DNA of 64,000 bases from Candidatus Chlorohelix allophototropha (GTDB lineage: Bacteria > Chloroflexota > Chloroflexia > Chloroheliales > Chloroheliaceae), in the NCBI RefSeq assembly GCF_030389965.1, contig NZ_CP128400.1, positions 806,001 to 870,000 of the forward strand. The letters run 5' to 3'. Positions 34,513 through 43,002 of this stretch are shown piece after piece. The position numbers and the translations under genes are program-made. The stretch's first letter is position 1; the number at the start of each line of letters is the position of its first letter. The notes beneath the pieces were generated by a model that saw only the letters and a list, made by a program, of their open reading frames with translations, did not search any database and was not told where the DNA came from.

Positions 34513-35001
34513 CTATTCCACCAGTTCTAGTGTTTGGCGAATCTGGTTGAGATGCCCGGTTAAATGCCCGATGATTGTATGATGAATAATTGAGGCAATT
34601 GTCTTATCACCCTGAACAACATGGATGCCGCTCTTATCTAGGTCGGCATCCGTTAATCTAAGCAACGTAACAAATAATCGGGCATAGGCAGCACGCAAAG
34701 AAGCAGTCATTTGCGCTAACGAGTCGTTTCCATGTTCGGCTATAGCGCCGACCCGATTTTCATCCTCAATGCCACGCCCAAATTTAACGCCCGGCACTAC
34801 CAATATCTTCTCAATTTCACCCGCCCAATAGGGCATAAACTCAGCGATGTGCGCCAATACTTGCATAATGCTCCATTCCACGCCTGAAGTGTTGTGGTAA
34901 AGAGCATCCGGGTTTACTTGCAACAGTTCGTTATCTGCCAACGCGATTACTTCATTAAAGGCATCTGTCATTCGACGACAAGCATCTTCTATACTTGACA
35001 C
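34513..35001 (-). CDS. DinB-superfamily protein
   Basis: 162 residues with the four-helix DinB fold. Metal-binding His residues are seen in 'SIMQVLAHIAEFMPYW' and in 'HHTIIGHLTGHLNQIRQTLE'. The start is GTG with GGAGAA six bases before it. Members include thiol-dependent S-transferases (for bacillithiol or mycothiol) and many uncharacterised proteins. The gene lies 18 bases downstream of the fumarylacetoacetase-like gene and is co-transcribed with it. Substrate unknown. Confidence 0.88.
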   Translation of the reverse strand: MSSIEDACRRMTDAFNEVIALADNELLQVNPDALYHNTSGVEWSIMQVLAHIAEFMPYWAGEIEKILVVPGVKFGRGIEDENRVGAIAEHGNDSLAQMTASLRAAYARLFVTLLRLTDADLDKSGIHVVQGDKTIASIIHHTIIGHLTGHLNQIRQTLELVE

Positions 35002-35019
35002 ACATTTCTCCGGTTTAGC

Positions 35020-36033
35020 TTAAACATCACCGCTGACAACTGTATTACGCAAAATCCCTAATCTTTCAATCTCAAGCTCAACCACATCGCCCGGTTGCAA
35101 CCATCGTTCTCGCTCTTCGCCTTGTTCCAGCAAACAGCCTGTGCCAACTGTACCACTGCCCAAAACATCACCCGGTTCGATCCAGGCATTTAGAGAAGCC
35201 CGCTCTATCATTTGCGAGAAAGTGTAATGTATATCCTTAAAATTACCAAGAGAAACTTCGCGCCCGTTCAAACGTGCTTTCATCACTAAATCAAAGCGTT
35301 CCTCTTCGCCTACCCCAATCCTTTTATCTTCAAGTTCATCGGGAGTGATCAGGCAAGGTCCGAGGGAGGTGGCAAAATCTTTCCCCTTGGCAGGTCCTAA
35401 GCCAACCTTAATCTCTTCCATTTGCAAGTCACGCGCACTCCAATCGTTCATAATTAAATAGCCGCCGATGTAATCACTGGCTTTGGCGGCAGGAACGTCG
35501 CGTCCGGGTTTGCCGATAACACAGGCTAGTTCTAGCTCAAAATCCAGAGCAGAGGATTCGCGTGGATAAGGCAAATATTCATCATTGCCGTAAATAGCAC
35601 GGTGATTCGAAAAATAGAAAGCAGGGATTTTGTACCATTCTGGTATCATTTCCAACCCCCGATTTGCTCGTGCGGTTTTAACGTGATGTTCAAAGGAATA
35701 AAAATCCCGCAGGCTTGGCGGCACTTCTAGCGGGGCGCGCAGCCTGATTTTTCCCAAATCCAAGCTGTGCATATCGGCGACAGGCAACTCCCGACATATA
35801 CGGCTGAGAGAACGTTGCTGCGCAATGGGCAGATGCAAAAATTCCAGCACAGTGTTTGCCCGTCGTACTAACTCCATATCCTTGCGAGCATCAGCCCAAG
35901 CACAAACTTGGCTAAGGTCATATACGCGATTCCCCACCAGTACACCACCTTGAGCTTTTGCTTGGCGATGGGCATACATTTCAACTCTATGATTTATGCC
36001 TTCAGTATGAAGCACATAACTTACCAATTTCAT
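35020..36033 (-). CDS. Fumarylacetoacetate hydrolase family protein
   Basis: 337 residues. The catalytic FAH domain occupies about 100-330. The metal-binding Glu-x-Glu is in 'SALDFELELACVIGKPGRD'. Further conserved parts are 'GYLIMNDWSARDLQ', 'KGKDFATSLGPCLITPDEL' and 'GDVLGSGTVGTGCLLE'. The N-terminal 100 residues form the usual smaller domain. The close resemblance to fumarylacetoacetase ('FYSFEHHVKTARANRG') suggests cleavage of a C-C bond in a 2,4-diketo acid from aromatic catabolism. No other tyrosine-degradation gene is present in the window. Confidence 0.9.
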   Translation of the reverse strand: MKLVSYVLHTEGINHRVEMYAHRQAKAQGGVLVGNRVYDLSQVCAWADARKDMELVRRANTVLEFLHLPIAQQRSLSRICRELPVADMHSLDLGKIRLRAPLEVPPSLRDFYSFEHHVKTARANRGLEMIPEWYKIPAFYFSNHRAIYGNDEYLPYPRESSALDFELELACVIGKPGRDVPAAKASDYIGGYLIMNDWSARDLQMEEIKVGLGPAKGKDFATSLGPCLITPDELEDKRIGVGEEERFDLVMKARLNGREVSLGNFKDIHYTFSQMIERASLNAWIEPGDVLGSGTVGTGCLLEQGEERERWLQPGDVVELEIERLGILRNTVVSGDV

Positions 36034-36147
36034 CTTTTAATAGTTGCCTTTCCACGATAAATCGCTGATGGACAGTTCAAACATTATAGCATGGCTCAAA
36101 TTGACCGCTATATTAAATCGCATTATTCAAAGCTAGAGCGTAAAAAA

Positions 36148-36173
36148 GCGAAGTATCCGTCACGATACTTCGC
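36148..36173 (-). terminator. Rho-independent terminator of the ABC-2/YhgE-like gene
   Basis: GCGAAGTATC (36148-36157) and GATACTTCGC (36164-36173) form a perfect 10-bp stem with a 6-base loop, and the minus strand continues with TTTTTTA. It lies 24 bases past the stop of the TetR-controlled membrane gene. Confidence 0.9.
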
Positions 36174-36197
36174 ATGTAGCTATTTTAGTAATAAGTA

Positions 36198-37478
36198 TTA
36201 TTGTACTGTAACAGGCTGTTTAGTCTCTACTGCACCCTCAATCAGTTGGTCAACCAAACCATCAGCGGCTTCCCAAACGTTGTGACGCTCAATAAGATGG
36301 CTGGCGAGCCATGCTACCAGCAAGCCACCTACCGCATAAAGCGCCAGCGCCAGAATTGCCTTACCCAAACCGGCATCCATATTGCCGTTCATAAACAGCA
36401 ACGAGCGCAAACCATCTGTCATATAGCGCATGGGCAGCCAGCCGTGTAGGAAACGCCAGAATTCAGGCACCATCTGAGCCGGATAGGGACCACCTGAAGC
36501 GGGTACGCCCAGAATAGTAAAGAACATCACGCCTACCAGCAAACCTAGCCGTCCAAAGGTAATCTGGAATAACAAGGACATTTCTGCGACTGCCAGCGAC
36601 CCTAACACCGAGAATAACAATACGCTCCAGCCATCAGGTGTATCCATATCGAGAAATACCACTGCCATCAGAGTAACGCCACCGGCTACCACCAAAGCCA
36701 TAAAAGTATAAAGAATGGCTTTACTGTAGAAAATATTAATAGGTGAGGTTTTATGCCCACTCTTGCGACGGTGTTCCGAGAAAAGATCTATCAGCGTACC
36801 GAGGATATTAGTACCAAGAAACGCGCCGAGTGAAAGCATCATTGCTAGATAGAATGCCGACATTCCTCGTGCGCTACGGCTACCAACCTGCACTGCCGCA
36901 GTAATTTTAGCTTGCACCGGATTTCCCAGTATGACGGCTGCTGCCGGGTTGAGTTTAGCCCCTGCGGCGGTCAAGCTCTGTAGCATTTGGTCAGCAGTAG
37001 TTTTAGAAAGGCTGTTTACCACCGCAGTTGCCGCGCCCTGCGCCTGAGAGTAACCAAGCGTGCCTGCTCCTTGATTGGTCAAGATTTCGAGTATTGCCGC
37101 ATGTTCAGGGTTTGCACCTTGTAGTGCAGCTAGAGTGGCGGAATAATCAGCCGGGATAATCAACGCCACAAAATATTTGTTTTCATTTAAAGCTGCCAAA
37201 GCTTCGTCCCGGCTACCAAGCTCAGTCCATTTATAAGTTTGGTTGCCGTCTGCGGCGGGAGCAAGCAACTTATCTACAATTTGCTTACCGAGATTTATGG
37301 TTGTGCCTCCCTGCTCTAGCCCTTTATCGGTATTTATAACTGCCATCGGCAAATTTTTGGTGTTATCGGTGGGGTCAAGGAATGCGCCTAGATAGCTGAA
37401 GGTGTTAAACATTGCTACCAGCAAAACTATTATCATGAAGAACCAGGTTAATTTCTTGCTAAAAAGGTTTCGGATCAT
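36198..37478 (-). CDS. ABC-2-type / YhgE-Pip-like membrane protein
   Basis: 426 residues. An N-terminal helix is followed by an external domain of about 170 residues ('LPMAVINTDKGLEQGGTTINLG' in part), then five more helices with 'FYLAMMLSLGAFLGTNILGTL' and a Pro/Gly-rich 'GVPASGGPYPAQMVPEFWRFLHGW' region, the latter typical of YhgE/Pip and ABC-2 permeases. No ATP-binding subunit is adjacent. The gene is preceded by the palindrome found also in front of the TetR gene, so it is almost certainly repressed by that TetR protein. Likely an efflux or envelope-export permease. Confidence 0.87.
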   Translation of the reverse strand: MIRNLFSKKLTWFFMIIVLLVAMFNTFSYLGAFLDPTDNTKNLPMAVINTDKGLEQGGTTINLGKQIVDKLLAPAADGNQTYKWTELGSRDEALAALNENKYFVALIIPADYSATLAALQGANPEHAAILEILTNQGAGTLGYSQAQGAATAVVNSLSKTTADQMLQSLTAAGAKLNPAAAVILGNPVQAKITAAVQVGSRSARGMSAFYLAMMLSLGAFLGTNILGTLIDLFSEHRRKSGHKTSPINIFYSKAILYTFMALVVAGGVTLMAVVFLDMDTPDGWSVLLFSVLGSLAVAEMSLLFQITFGRLGLLVGVMFFTILGVPASGGPYPAQMVPEFWRFLHGWLPMRYMTDGLRSLLFMNGNMDAGLGKAILALALYAVGGLLVAWLASHLIERHNVWEAADGLVDQLIEGAVETKQPVTVQ

Positions 37479-37492
37479 ATTTCCCTCTTATT

Positions 37493-37510
37493 TGTTAGTG
37501 CTAACTAACA
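37493..37510. promoter_or_regulatory. TetR operator in front of the YhgE-like gene
   Basis: TGTTAGTGCTAACTAACA: a perfect 7+4+7 palindrome located 15 bases before the transporter start and 22 bases after the TetR stop. The core GTTAGT-N4-ACTAAC is identical to the site before the TetR gene itself. Confidence 0.85.
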
Positions 37511-37531
37511 TAATTATCGAAAAAAAGTAGC

Positions 37532-38149
37532 TTAAGGTTTTATTGCCTTCAGCCACAAACGATGGATTTCTACCAGCATGTTCTCATCCAATTCGTCATC
37601 CAGATTTAACATGAGGCTAATTTGCATAGCATAGCCTAAACTCGCATAAACCCATGTAGCAGCCTCAAGATTCAGGTTAGGGTCGATTTTACCTTGCTCT
37701 TTGGCATGTTCAAGCAATTCATAGATGAAAGCCCGCAGCTTTTGATTGTTGCGGCGTGCAGCCTGCCCGATTTCAGCATCACCCGATTCGGCAATTGCTT
37801 GAAATAATATTTTAAGGATTTCGGGATCTGCTTTTATTGCGCTGCGATATTCAAGCCCGATTTGCGCCAGCGCGTTTAAGGGGTCTTCCTGTTCCAGACT
37901 GTGCAAACGCCCTTGCCACATATTGAAAAAACGCTCTATATACTCGTCTAGCACCGATAGGAATAGACCTTTTTTGCTGCCAAAATGCTTGTAAAGCATA
38001 GGCTCGCTTATTTCGCTGGCTTTTGCCAGTTCACTGGTACTGGCTTCGGCGTAGCTACCATGCGCAAAAACCTTCTTTGCTCTTGCCAGAATCAGCGCAC
38101 GCCGTTCTTTCCCGCTCAACCGTTCTTTTTTCTCTTTTAATTCTTCCAT
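37532..38149 (-). CDS. TetR-family transcriptional repressor
   Basis: 205 residues. The N-terminal helix-turn-helix reads 'ASTSELAKASEISEPMLYKHFGSKKGLFLSVL' over residues about 37-68; the YKHFGSKKGLF phrase is the family hallmark. The C-terminal ligand-binding domain is all helical. It lies 53 bases upstream of the YhgE-like permease on the same strand. Identical palindromes precede both genes, so it should repress itself and the permease until a ligand, probably an exported compound, binds. Confidence 0.95.
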   Translation of the reverse strand: MEELKEKKERLSGKERRALILARAKKVFAHGSYAEASTSELAKASEISEPMLYKHFGSKKGLFLSVLDEYIERFFNMWQGRLHSLEQEDPLNALAQIGLEYRSAIKADPEILKILFQAIAESGDAEIGQAARRNNQKLRAFIYELLEHAKEQGKIDPNLNLEAATWVYASLGYAMQISLMLNLDDELDENMLVEIHRLWLKAIKP

Positions 38150-38170
38150 TGCTTTTATTTGCTTTCGTTT

Positions 38171-38188
38171 GGTTAGTGTTTACTAACC
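38171..38188. promoter_or_regulatory. TetR autoregulatory operator
   Basis: GGTTAGTGTTTACTAACC: a perfect 7+4+7 palindrome 21 bases before the TetR start. Core GTTAGT-N4-ACTAAC is the same as at 37494-37509. Confidence 0.85.
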
Positions 38189-38238
38189 ATAAAGCAGTTT
38201 ATCATAATAGTGGTAATTGCGCAAGCTCTTAGCTCAGT

Positions 38239-38268
38239 TTGACAGGTAGGTAAACTCTAAAGGATAAT
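38239..38268 (+). promoter_or_regulatory. Sigma-70-type promoter of the glycosyltransferase operon
   Basis: TTGACA (38239-38244), an 18-base spacer and GATAAT (38263-38268) match the housekeeping consensus at 11 of 12 positions and stand 46 bases before the glycosyltransferase start. A second TATAAT at 38276-38281 may be an alternative. Confidence 0.6.
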
Positions 38269-38314
38269 TAATCGGCTATAATACAGTAACTGAAAGGACA
38301 AAGAGCGCAACCGC

Positions 38315-39262
38315 ATGATTTCTGATGATAAATTGAGCATCGTTTTCCCTGCTTATAATGAGGAAGCCTCTATAGCACGAGTGGTAAAACGCACCCGTGA
38401 AATAAAACCTCGCGCTGAAATTATTGTGGTAGATGACGGCTCAAATGACCGCACTGCCCTTGAGGCTGCTAGTGAAGGGGCAAAGGTAGTACGACATCCC
38501 TATAACAAAGGCAACGGAGCAGCAGTAAAGAGCGGGATTCGCACTGCCACGCGCGAAGCAGTTTTGCTGTTGGATGCCGATGGTCAGCATAGTCCCGAAG
38601 ATATTGATCGACTGCTGGAACATATGGGGCAGTATGATCTGGTTATAGGGGCGCGCGATTTTTCAGGACAGGCGGGTTTGCATCGCGGCTTTGCCAACTG
38701 GGCTTACAATAGCTTAGCCAGTTATCTAGTTGAGATGAAAATTCCAGATTTAACCAGCGGATTCCGCTGTTTCAAACGTGAAAAGGTATTAGAGTTTATC
38801 CACCTGCTACCCAACGGCTACAGCTACCCTACCACCACCACCATGAGCTTTATCAAAAGCGGTTACAACGTTAAATTCGTGCCTATTAAGGTACATAAAC
38901 GCGCCAAAGGCAGCAAGAGCAAAATTCGCATATTCCGGGATGGTATCCGTTTCATTAATATTATTCTGAAAATCATCACCCTTTTCAATCCTATAAAGAT
39001 TTTCTTGCCTATCGCCGCTATGTGGCTGCTACTAGGATTTCTGTACGGACTTGGTAATGTGGTACTGCGAGGTAACATCCCTAACGGTGCAGTGTTGCTG
39101 CTCAGTATGGGCATAATATTCTTTCTAGTGGGGTTAATTTCAGAACAAATCGCCGCTTTGAGGTTTGAGCGAATCGGGCAAGTAGATACCCAGTTACTTG
39201 AAATCATTTCGCATGAACTGCTTACCGGCGAACAAGTAGGAGTTGCAAGAGAGGATGGGTGA
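38315..39262 (+). CDS. Family 2 glycosyltransferase (dolichyl-phosphate-mannose synthase-like)
   Basis: 315 residues. The GT-A domain spans 1-220: 'SIVFPAYNEEASIARVV', 'IIVVDDGSNDRT', the DxD-type motif 'LLLDADGQHSPEDI', and 'DLTSGFRCFKREKVL'. Two C-terminal membrane helices ('IFLPIAAMWLLLGFLYGLG', 'VLLLSMGIIFFLVGLIS') anchor it. Such enzymes transfer a sugar from a nucleotide donor to a polyprenyl phosphate at the inner membrane face. Its 3' end overlaps the flippase-like gene, which fits lipid-linked sugar handling. Confidence 0.93.
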   Translation: MISDDKLSIVFPAYNEEASIARVVKRTREIKPRAEIIVVDDGSNDRTALEAASEGAKVVRHPYNKGNGAAVKSGIRTATREAVLLLDADGQHSPEDIDRLLEHMGQYDLVIGARDFSGQAGLHRGFANWAYNSLASYLVEMKIPDLTSGFRCFKREKVLEFIHLLPNGYSYPTTTTMSFIKSGYNVKFVPIKVHKRAKGSKSKIRIFRDGIRFINIILKIITLFNPIKIFLPIAAMWLLLGFLYGLGNVVLRGNIPNGAVLLLSMGIIFFLVGLISEQIAALRFERIGQVDTQLLEIISHELLTGEQVGVAREDG

Positions 39263-40283
39263 GAATGAACCGAGCTACTCGTCAGGCGTTGAAAAGACCA
39301 TGACCGGTCGCTCGTTCTACACCAATCCCCGTTTCTGGCGTTGGGTTGTAAGAATAGGCGGCACTGCGCTTCTGGTTTTCTTCCTGACCCGCTTGAACCT
39401 TGACCCGCTTAAAATTTGGGATGATTTACGCCAAGCTAACCTCTGGCTGGTTGTATTATCAATTCTGCTGGTATTCCCCTTTATAGCTCTCAAAGCATGG
39501 CGCTGGAATCTCATTCTGAAAGACCTGTCTATAAAACTCGGCTTTAAAACAGCCTTCCGTCTCTATGCCGTTGGCTTGTCTGCGGGTAGTTTTACGCCGG
39601 GGCAAGCGGGAGATGCGATTAAGGCTTTTTACCTGCGCGATATGGGTTACCCTTTGGGTCGTGGGCTGGTTTCGGTAGTTTTAGATCGGCTTTTTGATGT
39701 GGCAGTGTTGATCTTGCTGGCAGCGAGCGGTTTGTTATTTCTGGGAGCGGATTTCGCCGGGGAATTGCCGGTTCTGGTCTTACTGCTAGGCGGTACGCTG
39801 GCGGGTTTGGTAGCCTTATCACTCCCGGCAATGCGTACTCGCTTACTGAATATCGCCCTGCGCTTGCTCTTGGCACGCAAAGCAAGTTCCAACCGCACGT
39901 TACAGCGCGAAGAGGCGGAAGCAGAGGAAAAATTACGCCCGGTGAATTTTGCACCTGTTTTTGGAGCAACTTTACTGGCATCGGCTTTGGCGCTTTTCAG
40001 GATTTGGTTACTGGCATTGGCGCTGGGCATGAACCTGAACCCCTTACAGGTAGTGGCGGTAAGCAGCCTCGCTACAGTTGTAAGCCTCATTCCGGTATCG
40101 GTAGCGGGCATCGGCGCGCGGGATGTGGCATTGGTAGCAATCCTTGATAAACTAGGCTATCTACATGAAAAGGCTATAAGCCTGAGCAGTTTTATTCTAT
40201 TGTTAAATCTGGTAAATCTTGTCGCGGGATATGTTATCTGGAAATTCCAGAATGAGGAGGATTTAGAAAAAAATGCCGGGTAA
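39255..40283 (+). CDS. Flippase-like / LPG synthase-type membrane protein (UPF0104)
   Basis: About 342 residues with eight membrane helices. 'NLWLVVLSILLVFPFIALKAWRW', 'YAVGLSAGSFTPGQAGDAIKAFYL' and 'VSVAGIGARDVALVAIL', each only partly quoted, carry the family's conserved 'TPG..GD..R' and 'P.GxGxR' features. No catalytic transferase domain of true MprF is attached. The start is uncertain: ATG at 39255 overlaps the glycosyltransferase stop by eight bases, and a TTG four codons earlier is the other choice. A polyprenyl-phosphate or glycolipid translocation role is inferred from the neighbour. Confidence 0.87.
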   Translation: MGENEPSYSSGVEKTMTGRSFYTNPRFWRWVVRIGGTALLVFFLTRLNLDPLKIWDDLRQANLWLVVLSILLVFPFIALKAWRWNLILKDLSIKLGFKTAFRLYAVGLSAGSFTPGQAGDAIKAFYLRDMGYPLGRGLVSVVLDRLFDVAVLILLAASGLLFLGADFAGELPVLVLLLGGTLAGLVALSLPAMRTRLLNIALRLLLARKASSNRTLQREEAEAEEKLRPVNFAPVFGATLLASALALFRIWLLALALGMNLNPLQVVAVSSLATVVSLIPVSVAGIGARDVALVAILDKLGYLHEKAISLSSFILLLNLVNLVAGYVIWKFQNEEDLEKNAG

Positions 40284-41262
40284 GTTGCTCTGCCTGAGCG
40301 GGTTAACGTCGGAGTTTCAGGATAAAATCAGAAATATTGCTGCCAAAGGTGGTATGCTAATAACCTTTATACCTGAAACATTAAAAGGCGATGAGCGTGA
40401 TAAAATGATCCTAGAGGAGATCAGAGATACAGAAATTATTTATGGCGGTTTTCTCAAGGAAGAGCAATTCGTAGCAGCGCACTTGCTACGCTGGATTCAT
40501 GCCCCCTTCGCCGGGGTTAACCGGATTCTGGAAATCCCGCAACTGCTGGAAAGTGAGGTAATACTCACCAATGCAGCGGGAATCATGGCGGGCGCTTTGG
40601 CGGATCAAGTCATGGGTTACATTATTCTGCATGCTCGCGATTTATTGGAACAGCGAGAATATCAAAAGCAGCATAAATGGGTGAGCAACTGGAATCAGAA
40701 CCAACCGGCGGCGCTTGCCGGTAAAACGTTGGGGATTATAGGCTATGGCAAAATAGGACGCGAAATAGCTAAACGGGCATGTGCCTTTGATATGCGTGTT
40801 ATTGCAACTAAGCGAACCCTTGATGTGGCATACCCGGAATTGGATAGATTATACCCCGATACCGAATTAAAGAATCTGCTGGCGGAAAGTGACTATATAG
40901 TATTAGCCGCACCGCTGACCCCCCAAACAAAGGGGTTAATAGGGTACGCAGAATTTGAAGTGATGAAACGAACCGCCTATTTTATCAATATTGCAAGAGG
41001 GGCATTGGTCAAAGAAGCTGAAATGGTCGCAGCATTAAAAGACTCGCTCCTTAGCGGTGCAGCACTGGACGTATTTGAAACTGAACCCTTACCCGAAGAC
41101 TCTCCTATTTGGGAGTTATCTAATGTGTTTATAACGCCCCATTCGTCCGGCAGTTTTGATGGTTTTTTACCCTCTACGGCAGAATTTTTCTGTCAGAACC
41201 TGTACCGATGGCTCAATGGTGAGACTTTGCTAAATATTGTAAACAAAAGGCTTGGCTATTGA
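40273..41262 (+). CDS. D-isomer-specific 2-hydroxyacid dehydrogenase
   Basis: 329 residues. The NAD-binding domain has 'LGIIGYGKIGREIAKRACAF' at about 152-172. The catalytic residues are Arg in 'FINIARGALVKEAEM', Glu in 'LDVFETEPLPEDSP', and His in 'FITPHSSGSFDGF', the normal triad. The N-terminal lid is short of standard sequence but present. It overlaps the flippase-like gene by 11 bases and probably belongs to the same transcript. Substrate (glyoxylate, hydroxypyruvate, phosphoglycerate-like) cannot be told. Confidence 0.92.
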   Translation: MPGKLLCLSGLTSEFQDKIRNIAAKGGMLITFIPETLKGDERDKMILEEIRDTEIIYGGFLKEEQFVAAHLLRWIHAPFAGVNRILEIPQLLESEVILTNAAGIMAGALADQVMGYIILHARDLLEQREYQKQHKWVSNWNQNQPAALAGKTLGIIGYGKIGREIAKRACAFDMRVIATKRTLDVAYPELDRLYPDTELKNLLAESDYIVLAAPLTPQTKGLIGYAEFEVMKRTAYFINIARGALVKEAEMVAALKDSLLSGAALDVFETEPLPEDSPIWELSNVFITPHSSGSFDGFLPSTAEFFCQNLYRWLNGETLLNIVNKRLGY

Positions 41263-41301
41263 CGTTAATATAGGTGACAATTAAATGGACACAGGCGCTA
41301 T

Positions 41302-42942
41302 ATGATTCAATTATTGATTGATAACCCTCTTTTGTTATTGGCGCTAGTAGCAGCAATCGGCTACCCGCTAGGACAAATTAAGGTTGGTGGAAGTAGTTTG
41401 GGCGTAGCAGCAGTACTGTTTGTAGGTATTGCTTTCGGAGCGCTCGACCCTAACGTGAAGTTACCGGAAATTGTGTACCAGTTAGGGCTAATTTTGTTCG
41501 TTTACACGGTGGGTTTGACCAGTGGGCCGGGCTTCTTTGCCTCATTCCGACGCAGCGGTTTCCGGGACAACCTGATGGTCGGCACAATGCTGCTACTTGC
41601 CGCTATTATGGCTTTTGGTGCTAATAAAATATTCGAGATGAAAGCCACTATCACTGCCGGGCTTTACGCCGGTAGCCTTACCAATACACCAGCTTTGGCA
41701 GGCGCACTCGAATATATCAAGACTTCCGCGCCTAAAGACAGCGTGGAACAGATGTTGGCAGAACCGGTGGTAAGCTATTCGGTAGCCTATCCGATGGGTG
41801 TAATCGGCATGATTGTCGTAATCTATATACTTCAAAAGGTTTGGAAGATAGATTATGCCAAAGAAAGCCGCGCCCACAAGGAATTCGGAAACAGTGGCGA
41901 GAAACTAATAAATCTCACAGTGCTGGTGCAAAACCCTGAAGTTGGAAGCTATCCGGTTCAGGGCTTGATTCGGAAATACAGATGGGAAGTTGTACTGAGC
42001 AGAATTAAACACGAAAATCGCCTTTCTTTGGTAGGCGGAAAAACGCAGATGCTACCGGGCGATCTGGTGAGCATCATCGGAACGGAAGAAGATGTTAAGC
42101 TTGCAGCTAACTGGTTAGGAGTAATCAGCGATGAGCAAATTGATATGGATCGTTCTGAACTAGATTTCCGCCGTATGTTTGTATCCAACCGTCAAGTGGT
42201 GGGACATACAATCCGCTCATTGAGATTGCACGAAAAAGTCGGCGCTATCCTCACTCGTATTCGGCGAGGCGATGTGGAATTTCTGGCGCAAGGCGATACC
42301 GTGCTGGAGTTGGGCGATAGAGTCAGGGTTGTTGCTCCTCCTAAGAGAATGGCTGAGGTCGGGAAAATATTGGGTGACTCCTATCATGCCCTCAGTGAAA
42401 TTGACATCATGAGTTTTAGCTTGGGGTTAGCGTTAGGTTTGCTGGTTGGGGCAATCCCGATACCACTGCCAGGAGGAATCACTTTCAAACTCGGTAATGC
42501 TGGCGGACCTTTGATAGTTGCGCTGATTCTTGGCAAAATACATCATACCGGGCGAATTGTGTGGGATTTACCCTACAGCGCTAATCTGTTGGTAAGGCAG
42601 TTAGGTCTGGTGTTCTTTCTGGCAGCAATTGGTACTCGTGCCGGTTATCCTTTTGTAAGTACCTTTACCAAAGGTGGGGGCGTTTTAATCTTCCTGATTG
42701 GTATAGTCATTACTGTGACTATGGCGCTGTTGACGCTCTTTATCGGTCATAAAGTTTTCAAAATTCCGATGGGTGTAATGCTTGGTATCTTAGCAGGTTT
42801 GCAAACCCAACCGGCAGTGCTAGGCTTTGCGTTGGAACAAACCAAAAACGATTTACCCAATATTGGATACTCAACTGTCTATCCGGTGGCTATTATTTCA
42901 AAAATCCTGTTCACGCAGATTCTATTAACATTGCTACTCTAG
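41302..42942 (+). CDS. YidE/AspT-family transporter with two TrkA-C domains
   Basis: 546 residues. Two membrane bundles of about five helices each (1-180 and 365-546) flank a cytosolic pair of TrkA-C (RCK_C) domains at about 195-355 ('LTVLVQNPEVGSYPVQGL', 'VVGHTIRSLRLHEKVGAIL'). The membrane halves carry the family's repeated 'TNTPALAGALEY' and 'GLQTQPAVLGFA' phrases. Members include the aspartate:alanine exchanger of AspT type. The substrate here is unknown. It stands 39 bases after the dehydrogenase and 60 bases before the peptidase. Confidence 0.9.
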   Translation: MIQLLIDNPLLLLALVAAIGYPLGQIKVGGSSLGVAAVLFVGIAFGALDPNVKLPEIVYQLGLILFVYTVGLTSGPGFFASFRRSGFRDNLMVGTMLLLAAIMAFGANKIFEMKATITAGLYAGSLTNTPALAGALEYIKTSAPKDSVEQMLAEPVVSYSVAYPMGVIGMIVVIYILQKVWKIDYAKESRAHKEFGNSGEKLINLTVLVQNPEVGSYPVQGLIRKYRWEVVLSRIKHENRLSLVGGKTQMLPGDLVSIIGTEEDVKLAANWLGVISDEQIDMDRSELDFRRMFVSNRQVVGHTIRSLRLHEKVGAILTRIRRGDVEFLAQGDTVLELGDRVRVVAPPKRMAEVGKILGDSYHALSEIDIMSFSLGLALGLLVGAIPIPLPGGITFKLGNAGGPLIVALILGKIHHTGRIVWDLPYSANLLVRQLGLVFFLAAIGTRAGYPFVSTFTKGGGVLIFLIGIVITVTMALLTLFIGHKVFKIPMGVMLGILAGLQTQPAVLGFALEQTKNDLPNIGYSTVYPVAIISKILFTQILLTLLL

Positions 42943-43002
42943 CTCAATTGCGCTGAGTGCTTGCGGGTATAGGAAATTCTTTTACAAATGAAAGGGTTTG
43001 GC

